Program-made: the position numbers and the translations under genes
Part shown: piece by piece, positions 17,936 to 25,460 of the stretch
Numbering within the stretch: position 1 is the first letter of the stretch
How the letters are laid out: each line of letters opens with the position of its first letter
Notes under the pieces: model-generated
Database searches by the model: none
Told to the model about the DNA's origin: nothing
Seen by the model: the letters and a program-made list of their open reading frames with translations, nothing else
Assembly (NCBI GenBank): GCA_028284445.1
Contig: JANQRS010000009.1
Coordinates: forward strand, 1 to 64,000
Direction of reading: 5' to 3'
Source: Calditrichia bacterium
GTDB taxonomy: Bacteria > Calditrichota > Calditrichia > RBG-13-44-9 > J075
DNA: 64,000 nucleotides

Positions 17936-18700
17936 CTAGACATGAATGGCGGCTGCAAATTCCTTCATCAGGTCGTAGCTGCCTTGTTTTTCAAAGTAGT
18001 TACCAATGACAATCAGGTCGGCCCCGGCCTGGATCTTGGAAGACGCTTCTTCAGGCGTACGAATGCCGCCGCCAACAATCAGGGGGATGTGCAGGCTCTC
18101 GCTAACTACTGAAATCATTTCCTCGGGAACGGAAAGCTGTGCACCGCTACCGGCTTCTAAATAGATGCTCTTCATCCCCATGTATTGAGCAGCCAGCGCA
18201 TGTGCCAAAGCGATACCGGATTTCTCGCGGGGTATCGGTAATGAATTGCTGACATATTCCGCGCTGGTAAGCGTGCCGGATTCGATCAGCATATAGCCAC
18301 AGGAAATCGCCTCCATCTGCATTTTCCATAGAATTGGGGCAGCCATGGCCTGAGCCCCGATCAAGTGTTCCGGATTCCGCCCACTAATCAGGCTCAAAAA
18401 GAGAATCGCATCGGCGTAGGGGGAAATCTGATACAGGCTGCCGGGGAAGATTATCACCGGATGTTCACCGGCGCTCGCCTTCACTTCGCGAACAATTTCA
18501 TCAAAGTTTTTGTCCATCAGGAAGCTGCCGCCAACAAAAAACGCGTCAACGCCTGCCTCAATGGCCCGGGCAACATTCTCCCGCACCATATCCGGCGTCA
18601 AGCCGTCAGGATCAATCAACAATACAAAGCCGTGCCCCTTGTCAGCTACAATATTGAGAATCTTTTGATAGGTCTTGTCGCTTTTCATATTCACTGTCAC
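17936..18700 (-). CDS. Geranylgeranylglyceryl phosphate synthase (PcrB/GGGPS family)
   Basis: 254 residues, TIM barrel. It makes the ether bond between sn-glycerol-1-phosphate and a polyprenyl diphosphate. Marks are 'GHGFVLLIDPDGLTPDMV' (about 23-40), 'GVDAFFVGGSFLMD', 'HPVIIFPGSLYQISPYADAI', 'YLEAGSGAQLSVP' (phosphate-side loop), and 'PLIVGGGIRTPEEA' with 'GADLIVIGN'. The length and the 'PGSLYQIS' form fit the group II enzymes known from archaea and some Bacteroidetes. The start is GTG at 18700 or ATG at 18688. It leads the polysaccharide operon, an unexpected place for an ether-lipid enzyme. Confidence 0.9.
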   Translation of the reverse strand: MTVNMKSDKTYQKILNIVADKGHGFVLLIDPDGLTPDMVRENVARAIEAGVDAFFVGGSFLMDKNFDEIVREVKASAGEHPVIIFPGSLYQISPYADAILFLSLISGRNPEHLIGAQAMAAPILWKMQMEAISCGYMLIESGTLTSAEYVSNSLPIPREKSGIALAHALAAQYMGMKSIYLEAGSGAQLSVPEEMISVVSESLHIPLIVGGGIRTPEEASSKIQAGADLIVIGNYFEKQGSYDLMKEFAAAIHV

Positions 18701-18847
18701 TTTCCGTACAAGGGATGAAGTTAATAACGTCCGGCACTATAAAGCAAGGTGTTAAAAGTGATTTGCCAATTAAGCAAAATACTATTATTATAAGTGCTAC
18801 CAGGCCGGCCACCAACCGTTCACAACATTTTGCCTGCAAAACGTTCT

Positions 18848-18885
18848 CACTCATCAACCTCGGGTGCGGTTTCCCGTGATGAGTG
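18848..18885. repeat. Interrupted hairpin upstream of trmH
   Basis: CACTCATCA (18848-18856) and TGATGAGTG (18877-18885) are exact complements; inside them CGGG (18861-18864) pairs with CCCG (18873-18876). The hairpin lies about 55 bases before the trmH start in the divergent gap between the GGGP synthase and trmH genes. It could be a leader structure or operator; no riboswitch class was recognised. Confidence 0.5.
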
Positions 18886-18940
18886 ATATTTTCATTTGGG
18901 GATAACGGCCTTTTCCTTTTATTCAACTTCAGGAGTGAAA

Positions 18941-19522
18941 ATGCCTACTGACAGACGAATTGCCAGGATGCGCGAAGTGATCAGCAACCGGCAACCGGAT
19001 CTGACCGTTATCTGCGAAAATATTCATGATCCGCACAATGTGAGTGCGATCTTGCGTAGCTGCGATGCCGTGGGCGTTGAAACCATGAATCTGCTCTATA
19101 CGGATACTGTTTTTCCAAAGCTCGGAAAAAAGTCTTCCGCCTCAGCAAAGAAATGGATTGATATCCGGCGCCACGATAGCTATGCCGAACTGAGGGCATC
19201 ACTTAAGCAAAAAGAATTTACGATTTACGCCACATATTTGGATCAGGATGCCCGATCCATCTATGATGTCGATTGGACCCAACCCAGCGCGATAGTCATG
19301 GGAAATGAAAGCCGTGGTGTCACGGATGAGATGCTGGAAATCGCTGACGCGACCATCTACATTCCAATGATGGGTATGATTCAAAGCCTGAACGTCTCTG
19401 TTGCCACTGCTACGATCCTTTATGAAGCGTATCGCCAGCGCAATGCTGCCGGTAACTATCCCAACGCCGGGCGGTCTGTTATTGAGCAGGAGGCGCTTCT
19501 GCAGAAATGGAAGGAGCGCTGA
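18941..19522 (+). CDS. trmH: tRNA (guanosine-2'-O-)-methyltransferase, SPOUT family
   Basis: 193 residues from the ATG at 18941, which has AGGAG 7 bases upstream; an earlier in-frame TTG lacks one. TrmH methylates the ribose of G18 in the tRNA D-loop using SAM. 'LTVICENIHDPHNVSAILRS' (about 22-41, motif 1), 'IVMGNESRGVTDEMLEIAD' (motif 2) and 'IYIPMMGMIQSLNVSVATAT' (motif 3, trefoil knot) are all present. The C-terminal tail is also TrmH-like. dapB follows 13 bases later. Confidence 0.9.
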   Translation: MPTDRRIARMREVISNRQPDLTVICENIHDPHNVSAILRSCDAVGVETMNLLYTDTVFPKLGKKSSASAKKWIDIRRHDSYAELRASLKQKEFTIYATYLDQDARSIYDVDWTQPSAIVMGNESRGVTDEMLEIADATIYIPMMGMIQSLNVSVATATILYEAYRQRNAAGNYPNAGRSVIEQEALLQKWKER

Positions 19523-19535
19523 CAGAGGAATAATC

Positions 19536-20300
19536 ATGATTCGTATTGTCGTGAACGGCATTTTAGGAAGAATGGGACAGGCTGTAGCAAGTGAGGTGCT
19601 TGCGCAGGAAGATTTAGTGTTAAGCGGCGGCGTGGATACGCTGGAAACCTATCACGCCGATGAAATAGTGGTTTCCACAGATGCAGACGAAGTGTTGGTC
19701 GATACGGATGTCGTGATCGACTTTTCTTCGCCTGCCGGTCTCTCTAATATTGCCAGTCAATGCCGGCAAAAGAAAATTCCCATGGTCACAGGCACAACTG
19801 CCTTATCCGGCAGTGAAAAAGATCAGCTAATTGGCCTGGCTGAAGTGGTGCCGGTAGTGCAATCCTACAACTTTTCTCCTGGCATCAACCTGCTATTGAA
19901 TCTGCTGCAGCAAACCGCACGTGTTCTGGAAGGTGAGTACGATGCCGAGATCGTTGATATTCATCATCGACGCAAAAAGGACTCGCCCAGCGGCACAGCG
20001 CTATTACTGGCTCGAACCCTTGCCGGGGCCGCCGGTTCCTCCGCTGATGACGCAATTCGACTGGGGCGCAGCGGCAATGATCTATCGCGAGAAGATGAGA
20101 TTGGCATTCACTCTTTGCGAGGTGGCTCAGTGGTCGGTGAACATCAGGTCCATTTCTTTACAGAGAATGAGAACATTGTTATTACCCATCAGTCGCTATC
20201 CCGGCGCGGTTTTGCCGCTGGCGCTATCCGTGCAGCAGAATGGGTTGTTGAACAAAAGCCAGGTCTATATACCATGGCCAACGTGCTGGAACTAACATAA
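19536..20300 (+). CDS. dapB: 4-hydroxy-tetrahydrodipicolinate reductase
   Basis: 254 residues from the ATG at 19536, preceded by AGAGGAA. DapB reduces the DapA product with NAD(P)H in the diaminopimelate/lysine pathway. Nucleotide loop 'IVVNGILGRMGQAV' (about 4-17), 'DVVIDFSSPAGL', 'VTGTTALSG', 'NFSPGINLLLNLL', and the catalytic/substrate segment 'EIVDIHHRRKKDSPSGTALL' with HH, Lys and PSGTA are all complete. No other lysine gene is adjacent. It is followed by a small separate transcription unit at 20350-20538. Confidence 0.95.
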   Translation: MIRIVVNGILGRMGQAVASEVLAQEDLVLSGGVDTLETYHADEIVVSTDADEVLVDTDVVIDFSSPAGLSNIASQCRQKKIPMVTGTTALSGSEKDQLIGLAEVVPVVQSYNFSPGINLLLNLLQQTARVLEGEYDAEIVDIHHRRKKDSPSGTALLLARTLAGAAGSSADDAIRLGRSGNDLSREDEIGIHSLRGGSVVGEHQVHFFTENENIVITHQSLSRRGFAAGAIRAAEWVVEQKPGLYTMANVLELT

Positions 20301-20349
20301 TACCTGAACTTATCCCCGGTATTTTCCTGCCTTAAAAAAATCCGCTTTT

Positions 20350-20380
20350 TTGAAACTTATTCGCAAAAACGCTGTATACT
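20350..20380 (+). promoter_or_regulatory. Promoter candidate for the 12-codon ORF
   Basis: TTGAAA (20350-20355) and TATACT (20375-20380) are separated by 19 bases, slightly long, within an AT-rich run. It lies about 50 bases after the dapB stop and 45 bases before the small ORF. Confidence 0.5.
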
Positions 20381-20425
20381 ATATTGAACGGTGTTCAAAA
20401 GACTTGTTTAAAGAGGGAACAAACA

Positions 20426-20464
20426 ATGAAACTAAAGATCAAAATTAAGATGAAACGAACATAA
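20426..20464 (+). CDS. Twelve-residue Lys-alternating peptide
   Basis: The frame ATG to TAA encodes MKLKIKIKMKRT. AAAGAGGGAAC, ending 6 bases before the ATG, is a strong ribosome site. Lys occupies positions 2, 4, 6, 8 and 10, alternating with Leu, Ile, Ile and Met, which would give a beta-strand with one charged and one hydrophobic face. A promoter candidate lies upstream and a clear terminator 46 bases after the stop, so it looks like its own transcript of about 150 nt. It could be a leader peptide read as a lysine sensor, but no gene follows the terminator on this strand. The function is unknown. Confidence 0.45.
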   Translation: MKLKIKIKMKRT

Positions 20465-20510
20465 CGCTCGGGAAGGAGCATAACCCTTACATAGATGAGT
20501 ACCTATCCGG

Positions 20511-20538
20511 GGCTGCCGCATTGTCGGCAGCCTTTTTT
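20511..20538 (+). terminator. Intrinsic terminator of the small unit
   Basis: Perfect 8-bp stem GGCTGCCG / CGGCAGCC with loop CATTGT, followed directly by six T residues. Confidence 0.92.
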
Positions 20539-20571
20539 CGTTCATGGAGGATTAAAGCTCTCCAAAGAAGG

Positions 20572-20668
20572 AACACGAATACACACGAATCTTCACGAAT
20601 GAAAATTGGATTCGAATAGGTATTTTGGCTCTTTATTCCTTTTGCGTTAATTCGTGTGGATTCGCGTT
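20572..20668. repeat. CACGAAT inverted-repeat element
   Basis: Three CACGAAT words (20574, 20584, 20594) are followed about 55 bases later by the inverse, ATTCGTG and ATTCGCG (20650-20666). The 19-base arms 20572-20590 and 20650-20668 match at 17 positions. It lies between the small unit terminator and the thiN gene end. It resembles dispersed non-coding hairpin elements; no transposase is near. Confidence 0.75.
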
Positions 20669-20726
20669 GAGTTTTTGTCTTGTAAACCTCAAGGAAAAGG
20701 GCTTTGGGAATGTGGTGAAGCGGCAG

Positions 20727-21353
20727 CTAGACCTCCCGATGGATCGCAAAGACCGCCAATATTCCGCTACGAATACTGACACTCACCTCTTTACCAGTCA
20801 TATAATTGCTGAGCCCCTCTCGCACCCCAAACTGCAGCGGTTCATCATTCAACTCCCAAGCCAAGCCATTGGTTGTCACGCCCTCAACTTTCCCAAGTGG
20901 AATTAGTGAAATTAGCTGCTGCGATTTTCCCTGGTATGCCCATGTATCGCGGACAAGCCAGATTTGCGAATTGGTATCATAAATGGACAGCGAGATGTCC
21001 TGATCATACTTCGCCAGCACGGACAAGTTATTGATGCTGTGGTCAAGACGTTTGCCGGAGGCGCCAAGAATCGTGAGATCTGTGACGTTCTCATCACGGC
21101 AATAGATGAGACTTTTCTCAAGATCGTTCAGTTCCTGTGATGGACGGTGCACAAAAGTAATATCGGGGAAGTCTTGTTGGGAGTTGTTTACTGAGTCCAA
21201 GTCACCAATAACGGCTTGCGGTTGAAATCCATATTTTACTGCATTATGAAGACCGCCATCGGCGGCCACAATCAAGTCAAACTTTTCCCGGGAAACAAGG
21301 TGGGTTTCCCGGGAATTCACTTCGCCATTGGCGAATAGCAAGGCGCTTTTCAT
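20727..21353 (-). CDS. thiN: Thiamine pyrophosphokinase
   Basis: 208 residues. It transfers pyrophosphate from ATP to thiamine, making the coenzyme TPP in one step. 'FDLIVAADGGLHNAVKYGFQ' (about 26-45), 'AVIGDLDSVN' and 'DLEKSLIYC' followed by 'LTILGASGKRLDHSINNL' are the family signatures. Its ATG overlaps the stop of the TonB receptor (TAATG), so the two are one operon under the TPP riboswitch at 23880-23964. A TPP-controlled kinase indicates salvage of imported thiamine. Confidence 0.92.
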   Translation of the reverse strand: MKSALLFANGEVNSRETHLVSREKFDLIVAADGGLHNAVKYGFQPQAVIGDLDSVNNSQQDFPDITFVHRPSQELNDLEKSLIYCRDENVTDLTILGASGKRLDHSINNLSVLAKYDQDISLSIYDTNSQIWLVRDTWAYQGKSQQLISLIPLGKVEGVTTNGLAWELNDEPLQFGVREGLSNYMTGKEVSVSIRSGILAVFAIHREV

Positions 21354-23791
21354 TAGAGATTGACCTTAACGTTGGCAAAGATCTGCCGCTCTGCGGCCGG
21401 AAAGAAGGACGTCCCTTCACCATGGGTAATGTAGAGCGTATCAAAGAGGTTCTGAAAATGCAGTTGAAGCATCAACCCGCTGGCGCCACTATAACGTGAC
21501 AGGTCCACAGCAATCACGCCATTGAAAACGGTATAGGCGTCAACGGTATTTTCTTCGTTCTTGAGGTTATCGGTGTATTGTTTTCCAACATGCTTCATAC
21601 TCAATATGCCGCTGAAAATGTCTTTGCGATAAGACATACGGGCATTGGCTAGAAAATCCGGAAAACCGGCAATCGGATTGCCATCAAGGCGTTGTTCGTT
21701 GCCGCTAAAGTCGAATACGGAATATCGTTGCAGCTCATTACGGCCAAACATAGTGTTCGCGCTGACGCTAAAATTCTCGGTAAAATCAAAGCCGGCACTT
21801 ACCTCGACGCCGGCATGCAGAGTTTGTTCGGCATTGCCGGTTACCGGTTGTCCGAAAATATCGAGCTGACCGCTCTTGATGATTTCATCGTTAAAGCTCA
21901 TGTAGAAAAGGTTGAGACTACCGCGATATTGCTCACCGAAATAGCTCAAACCGAGTTCAATGTCATTCAGGGTTTCAGGCTGGACCAGCGGTTCATCAAA
22001 ATTGAATGACCCATCGGCATTACGTTCAAATTCCGGAACAACCGCTCCCCAGCTTTCCGGAGTGCTGGCCTCCCCGGCATCATAGAAGTTCTTTAAGCGC
22101 GGCTCGCGGCTGGTTCGCGAAAAGCTGCCGAAAAGGTGAGTTCTCGGAGTAAGTTTGTATCCCAGGGCAACGCGGGGATTCAGAAAATTGTAGGTCACAT
22201 CGAATTCATTGCCGAGGAAAGCCTCATCAAAAAGACGATACTTCATATATACATACTGGAGATCTGCAAAGCCGCTGAGCCTATCGGTAAAGCGGTATTC
22301 GGCGTGAACATAGGGGGAAACAATATTTTTCCCGCCTTTATATTCATAATACCGGCGATCACCGATATAATTCAGCCCGCTATAATCGCCGCTAATTGCC
22401 TGTGGCAACTGATTGCTTCCTTCCTGGATACGGCCCCAATGCAGGGATTGATGAAAACGCAGTTCACTGCCCACCAGAAATGTCAACGGCCCGTTCTTGT
22501 ATTCGAGGTTCTGCAGCCAACCACCCTGGCGGTTATCAACATATGCCCGAATCAACAAGTCATCAACGTAGAAATTCTCCGGATCAACCACATCGAAGCC
22601 AAATTCCGGGGTCAGGCGGAAATATGAAGCTGGCGCCCAGGAGCCATCGAAATCGAAAAAACCATATCCGCGAATGCCGAAAAAGGTGTTTTTCAGCATC
22701 ACTTTGTCGTTGATCTGCCATTCATGAATCAGTTCTCCATGCGGCTGATTGAAATTCTCAATCTCATCCCCTCGCGTAAGGGGATTGGTGCGGCGCGTTT
22801 CCCGATTTTCCGCTTCTTCCTTGGAAATGCCGAAGAAGACCAGTTCATCTTCAATCGGCCCACCATACAAATGAAGCTTTAGTGATGAGTTTTCTCCAAA
22901 GCGGGCGGCGCCAATGAAGAAGCTTTTGAAATCGACCGAAGAGCGATCCCGGTAGCCGTCGCTGGTAATTTGCGATACCCGGCCGGATACTACATATCGA
23001 TTGTCAATAAGTCCGGTGCTGTATGATGCAGATAATTTGCGGGTATTCAACGAACCGTATCCAATATTGGCAGACGCCTTTTGCTCCGCAGAAAAATTAG
23101 AGGTGACGATATTGATTGATCCACCAATGGCTGGCGGGCCGTAAAAGGCACTGCCTGCACCGCGCTGAACCTGAATATCTTCGACATTGTCAAGGAAATT
23201 GGGAAAATTAACCCAGTAGACATTGTGATCTTCCGGGTCATTTTGCGGAACGCCATTAATCATGACGGAAATACGCCGCTGGTCAAAGCCCCGGATGGAA
23301 ATATAGTTATAGCCGATGCCATTGCCGCTTTCAGAATAGAAGGTGCTGGAAGGCAAATCACTCAACAGGACGGGGATATCCTGGGCGTAGTAGCTCTCCT
23401 CAAGCGTTTCGCGGGTCAGCGTAGCTGCCGCAACCGGACTTTCCCCTTCACGTGCGCGAGTGTGGACAGTTAAGACTTCTTTACCCAACAGTGCTGTTGG
23501 CTCCAATTTCATGCTAAGCTTCCGAAATTCGCCGGCATCCAGAACAACTGTCTCGCGAGATGTTCGATAGCCGACAAAGCGGACGACAATAATATATTCT
23601 CCGGGCGTCAGATCACTAAATGCAAAAACACCATCGCTGTTTGCAGCGGTTCCCAGTTCGGTGCCCAGAAGTTGAATATTGGCAGCCGGCAGCACTTCGC
23701 CGCTGGATTTATCATAAACCACGCCGCTGATCTGGCTGGTTTGAGAAAATGCCGCTGTTATAATTAGCAACCAAAACAGTAGAACTTTCAT
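21353..23791 (-). CDS. TonB-dependent outer-membrane receptor, probably for thiamine
   Basis: 812 residues with signal peptide (1-16). A carboxypeptidase-regulatory-like domain ('QISGVVYDKSSGEVLPAANI', about 19-100) precedes the plug ('TLTRETLEESYYAQDIPVLL', 'NGVPQNDPEDHNVYWVNFP', 'VQRGAGSAFYGPPAIGGSIN') and a 22-strand barrel ending in 'FANVKVNL', with a terminal aromatic/Leu pattern for BAM insertion. The TPP riboswitch and terminator in its leader, and the overlapping thiN gene, make thiamine or a phosphate ester the likely substrate. Similar thi-box-regulated receptors are known in Bacteroidetes. Substrate is inferred from regulation only. Confidence 0.88.
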   Translation of the reverse strand: MKVLLFWLLIITAAFSQTSQISGVVYDKSSGEVLPAANIQLLGTELGTAANSDGVFAFSDLTPGEYIIVVRFVGYRTSRETVVLDAGEFRKLSMKLEPTALLGKEVLTVHTRAREGESPVAAATLTRETLEESYYAQDIPVLLSDLPSSTFYSESGNGIGYNYISIRGFDQRRISVMINGVPQNDPEDHNVYWVNFPNFLDNVEDIQVQRGAGSAFYGPPAIGGSINIVTSNFSAEQKASANIGYGSLNTRKLSASYSTGLIDNRYVVSGRVSQITSDGYRDRSSVDFKSFFIGAARFGENSSLKLHLYGGPIEDELVFFGISKEEAENRETRRTNPLTRGDEIENFNQPHGELIHEWQINDKVMLKNTFFGIRGYGFFDFDGSWAPASYFRLTPEFGFDVVDPENFYVDDLLIRAYVDNRQGGWLQNLEYKNGPLTFLVGSELRFHQSLHWGRIQEGSNQLPQAISGDYSGLNYIGDRRYYEYKGGKNIVSPYVHAEYRFTDRLSGFADLQYVYMKYRLFDEAFLGNEFDVTYNFLNPRVALGYKLTPRTHLFGSFSRTSREPRLKNFYDAGEASTPESWGAVVPEFERNADGSFNFDEPLVQPETLNDIELGLSYFGEQYRGSLNLFYMSFNDEIIKSGQLDIFGQPVTGNAEQTLHAGVEVSAGFDFTENFSVSANTMFGRNELQRYSVFDFSGNEQRLDGNPIAGFPDFLANARMSYRKDIFSGILSMKHVGKQYTDNLKNEENTVDAYTVFNGVIAVDLSRYSGASGLMLQLHFQNLFDTLYITHGEGTSFFPAAERQIFANVKVNL

Positions 23792-23815
23792 TATTCATTC
23801 TCCTCGTATAAACGC

Positions 23816-23846
23816 AAAAAGCCATTATCCGGCAAGGATAACGGCT
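23816..23846 (-). terminator. Terminator in the TPP riboswitch expression platform
   Basis: On the minus strand, GCCGTTATCC pairs with GGATAATGGC (one G-U) around a TTGCC loop and is followed by T5. It lies between the aptamer and the receptor start, so TPP binding would switch the leader to termination. Confidence 0.88.
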
Positions 23847-23879
23847 TGGTAAATTTCTTCGAATTTGGCAAAGAACAAC

Positions 23880-23964
23880 CATTTCCGTCTCCCTACGCTG
23901 GTACAAGCCAGGTCAGGTTCAAAGGGTATTATCTCAGCTCCTGTGGAGCACCCCTGACAAAAAT
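23880..23964 (-). promoter_or_regulatory. TPP (thi-box) riboswitch
   Basis: Minus-strand sequence has the conserved aptamer blocks in order: GTCAGGGGTGCTCC, AGGAGCTGAGATAATACCC, TTTGAACCTGACCTGG and ACCAGCGTAGGGAGAC. The first and last segments pair as P1. It lies about 90 bases upstream of the TonB receptor start, with the terminator between. Binding of thiamine pyrophosphate should stop transcription of receptor and kinase. Confidence 0.95.
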
Positions 23965-24161
23965 CTATCAAATCTACGGACCGCATAATAGAAAAGCAAC
24001 CATTTTGCATATACCACCTCGTCGTATGCGGTAGCTTTCTTATCTCCGCCGGGCGTTGTATATTCAAGCCAAGTGGCCGCAAAACGTAAGAATCGTCCCA
24101 TAAGAAGGCGGTTTTATGGAGGTTTGATTCTGTTTTGATACCGAATATTGGAGGACAATAT

Positions 24162-25406
24162 ATGACACCGCTTTTCCGCTTACTATCCGGAGGCATTTTG
24201 ATGATGTTCTTATGGTTGATGGCTTGTGCAACGCCTGAAGAAGATACCCGCAGCAACGGGGAGCTGACCGAACAGGAGCAACGCGCCAAAGCTGAGAAAT
24301 TGGCCCAGGAGTTTATTATGCTCGATGGTCATATTGATATTCCTTATCGCTTAAATACCCGCATGGAAGATATTTCCAAAAGAACGCCGGGAGGGGATTT
24401 TGATTACCCGCGCAGCAAGGCCGGTGGTCTAAACGCACCCTTCATGTCAATTTACATCCCTGCTTCGTACCAGGAAACCGGCGGGGCCAAGGAATTTGCT
24501 GATGAATTGATCGATATGGTCAACAAGTTTGAAACCGATTGGCCGGACAAATATGCAGTTGCGACCTCAGTTGCTGATGTAAAGAAGCAATTTAAGGAAG
24601 GCAAGATTTCGCTGCCGCTGGGCATGGAGAACGGCGCCCCGATTGAAGGAAAAATGGAAAACCTTCAACACTTTTTTGAACGGGGTATTCGCTATATCAC
24701 ATTAACGCATTCGAAAAACAACCATATTTGTGATTCATCTTATGATGAAGAACGGAAGTGGAATGGATTGAGTCCGTTCGGCCGTAAGGTGGTTGCCGAA
24801 ATGAACCGCCTCGGAATAATTATTGATGTCTCACATATCTCGGATAGTACTTTTTACCAGGTCATGGAGCTGAGCAAGGCGCCGGTTTGGGCCTCTCACT
24901 CATCTTGCCGGGCGTTTACACCCGATTGGGAACGCAATATGAGCGATGACATGATAAAGTTACTGGCCGAAAAAGATGGGGTTATTTGCATTAATTTTGG
25001 CTCATCATTCCTAAAGAGTGAGTACCTAACCCAGGGAACCGTCAATCGGCAAAAAATTCGCAAGTATCAGACCGAAAATGATCTTGATCGGGGTTCAGAC
25101 GAATTCATGGCTTACTACAGTCAATTCCGCAAAGACAATCCGATTGGCACGGTCGTAGATGTCATGGATCATATTGATCACGTCGTGAAGCTTGTTGGCG
25201 TTGATCATGTGGCCTTTGGCTCCGATTTTGATGGTGTGATGAGCCTCCCCAAGGGCTTGCAGGATGCTGGAGAATTTCCTAACCTGATTTTCGAAATGCT
25301 GAAACGCAATTACAGCGATGAAGATATTCGGAAAATTTGCGGAGAAAACATGTTGCGCGTCTGGTCGAAAGCAGAAGCCGTCGCGAAAGAGCTGCAAAAA
25401 GGTTAA
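24162..25406 (+). CDS. Lipoprotein M19 membrane dipeptidase
   Basis: 414 residues from the ATG at 24162 (GGAGGA upstream). SpII signal with lipobox 'LWLMAC' near residue 22. M19 renal-dipeptidase family, a di-zinc TIM barrel that cleaves dipeptides. The HxD metal pair is in 'MLDGHIDIPYRLNT', then 'GMENGAPIEG' (bridging Glu), 'ITLTHSKNN', 'IIDVSHISDSTFY', 'ASHSSCRAF' and the late Asp in 'VAFGSDFDG'. All ligands appear present. It probably acts at the periplasmic face. An M1 peptidase gene follows on the same strand. Confidence 0.92.
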   Translation: MTPLFRLLSGGILMMFLWLMACATPEEDTRSNGELTEQEQRAKAEKLAQEFIMLDGHIDIPYRLNTRMEDISKRTPGGDFDYPRSKAGGLNAPFMSIYIPASYQETGGAKEFADELIDMVNKFETDWPDKYAVATSVADVKKQFKEGKISLPLGMENGAPIEGKMENLQHFFERGIRYITLTHSKNNHICDSSYDEERKWNGLSPFGRKVVAEMNRLGIIIDVSHISDSTFYQVMELSKAPVWASHSSCRAFTPDWERNMSDDMIKLLAEKDGVICINFGSSFLKSEYLTQGTVNRQKIRKYQTENDLDRGSDEFMAYYSQFRKDNPIGTVVDVMDHIDHVVKLVGVDHVAFGSDFDGVMSLPKGLQDAGEFPNLIFEMLKRNYSDEDIRKICGENMLRVWSKAEAVAKELQKG

Positions 25407-25460
25407 CCAGGGCAGATGACAAACCCGTGTGCAGCAGGCCTGCACACGGAGGTAATAGCG

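Noticed and set aside
9651..18700. Polysaccharide cluster as a recently acquired island
   Set aside because: No integrase, insertion sequence or tRNA-site duplication is visible at the borders, and base use looks like the neighbours; transfer remains possible but unsupported.
18896..18940. N-terminal extension of trmH from a TTG
   Set aside because: No ribosome site; the ATG at 18941 has AGGAG and the family start.
19401..19535. N-terminal extension of dapB into the trmH frame region
   Set aside because: It overlaps trmH coding sequence; the ATG at 19536 has a good site and begins the nucleotide loop correctly.
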